A stretch of 12,359 nt of DNA. Origin: JBOGZI01 sp050697275 (GTDB taxonomy: Bacteria > Actinomycetota > Thermoleophilia > Solirubrobacterales > 70-9). Positions 12,329 to 12,359 of this stretch are shown here, in pieces. Under the pieces are notes generated by a model that searched no databases, was not told the DNA's origin, and was given only the letters and a program-made list of their open reading frames with translations. Position numbers and translations under genes: made by a program. How positions within the stretch are numbered: position 1 is the first letter of the stretch; every line of letters begins with the position of its first letter. The stretch lies in assembly GCA_050697275.1 (NCBI GenBank), contig JBOGZI010000224.1, positions 1-12,359 of the forward strand, given 5' to 3'.

Positions 12329-12359
12329 TCTGAGCTGGGCGCCGGGCCGGGCCTCGCGC

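Noticed and set aside
1..12359. A new defence, mobile or biosynthetic system
   Set aside because: I looked for nucleases, helicases, toxin-antitoxin pairs, transposases, reverse transcriptases, direct repeats and modular synthases. The genes present are metabolic or housekeeping types with ordinary spacing.

Overview
The window is very GC-rich, with strong G/C preference at third codon positions, and looks like an actinobacterial chromosome. Three things suggest Thermoleophilia/Solirubrobacterales: the Lys/Arg- and Cys-containing tail on the first (partial) protein, frequent GTG starts, and leaderless-type promoters. That lineage is an inference from style, not a database match. Gene content is mostly metabolic and housekeeping. 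I see no transposase, integrase, CRISPR array, restriction system or phage gene.

Layout, left to right. (1) 1-242, plus strand: 3' end of a surface/beta-helix type protein, whose stop overlaps the stop of the next gene. (2) 239-1066, minus: four-helix membrane protein with an acidic tail. (3) 1103-1954, minus: short-chain dehydrogenase, divergent from a zinc alcohol dehydrogenase at 2006-3040, plus. (4) 3077-4350, minus: GST-like protein and RibD_C/DHFR-like reductase, coupled by an ATGA overlap and divergent from yqgE/algH (4393-4917, plus). (5) 4963-9148, minus: tRNA-Val(CAC), a hypothetical protein, a membrane-anchored FKBP prolyl isomerase, cystathionine beta-synthase, cystathionine gamma-lyase/synthase (GTGA overlap) and a small DUF6812-like protein. 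(6) 9174-12328, plus: pdxH, a large-type SRP RNA with an Alu domain, a FAD oxidoreductase with a C-terminal Rieske domain, and a six-helix HdeD/DUF308 membrane protein.

The clearest functional unit is the beta-synthase/gamma-lyase pair, a reverse transsulfuration module (homocysteine + serine or O-acetylserine to cystathionine to cysteine). Both enzymes use pyridoxal phosphate, and PdxH, which makes that cofactor, lies about 1.4 kb away on the opposite strand.

I see no new defence or mobile system. The most interesting signals are regulatory and RNA-level. First, a TANNNT box sits with its T at -12 from the start codon of several genes and from the SRP RNA 5' end, which implies leaderless transcripts. 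Second, three divergent intergenic regions have overlapping -10 boxes that share one TA step. Third, one of the leaderless-type boxes points at an in-frame ATC codon. Fourth, the SRP RNA is of the long Bacillus-like type.
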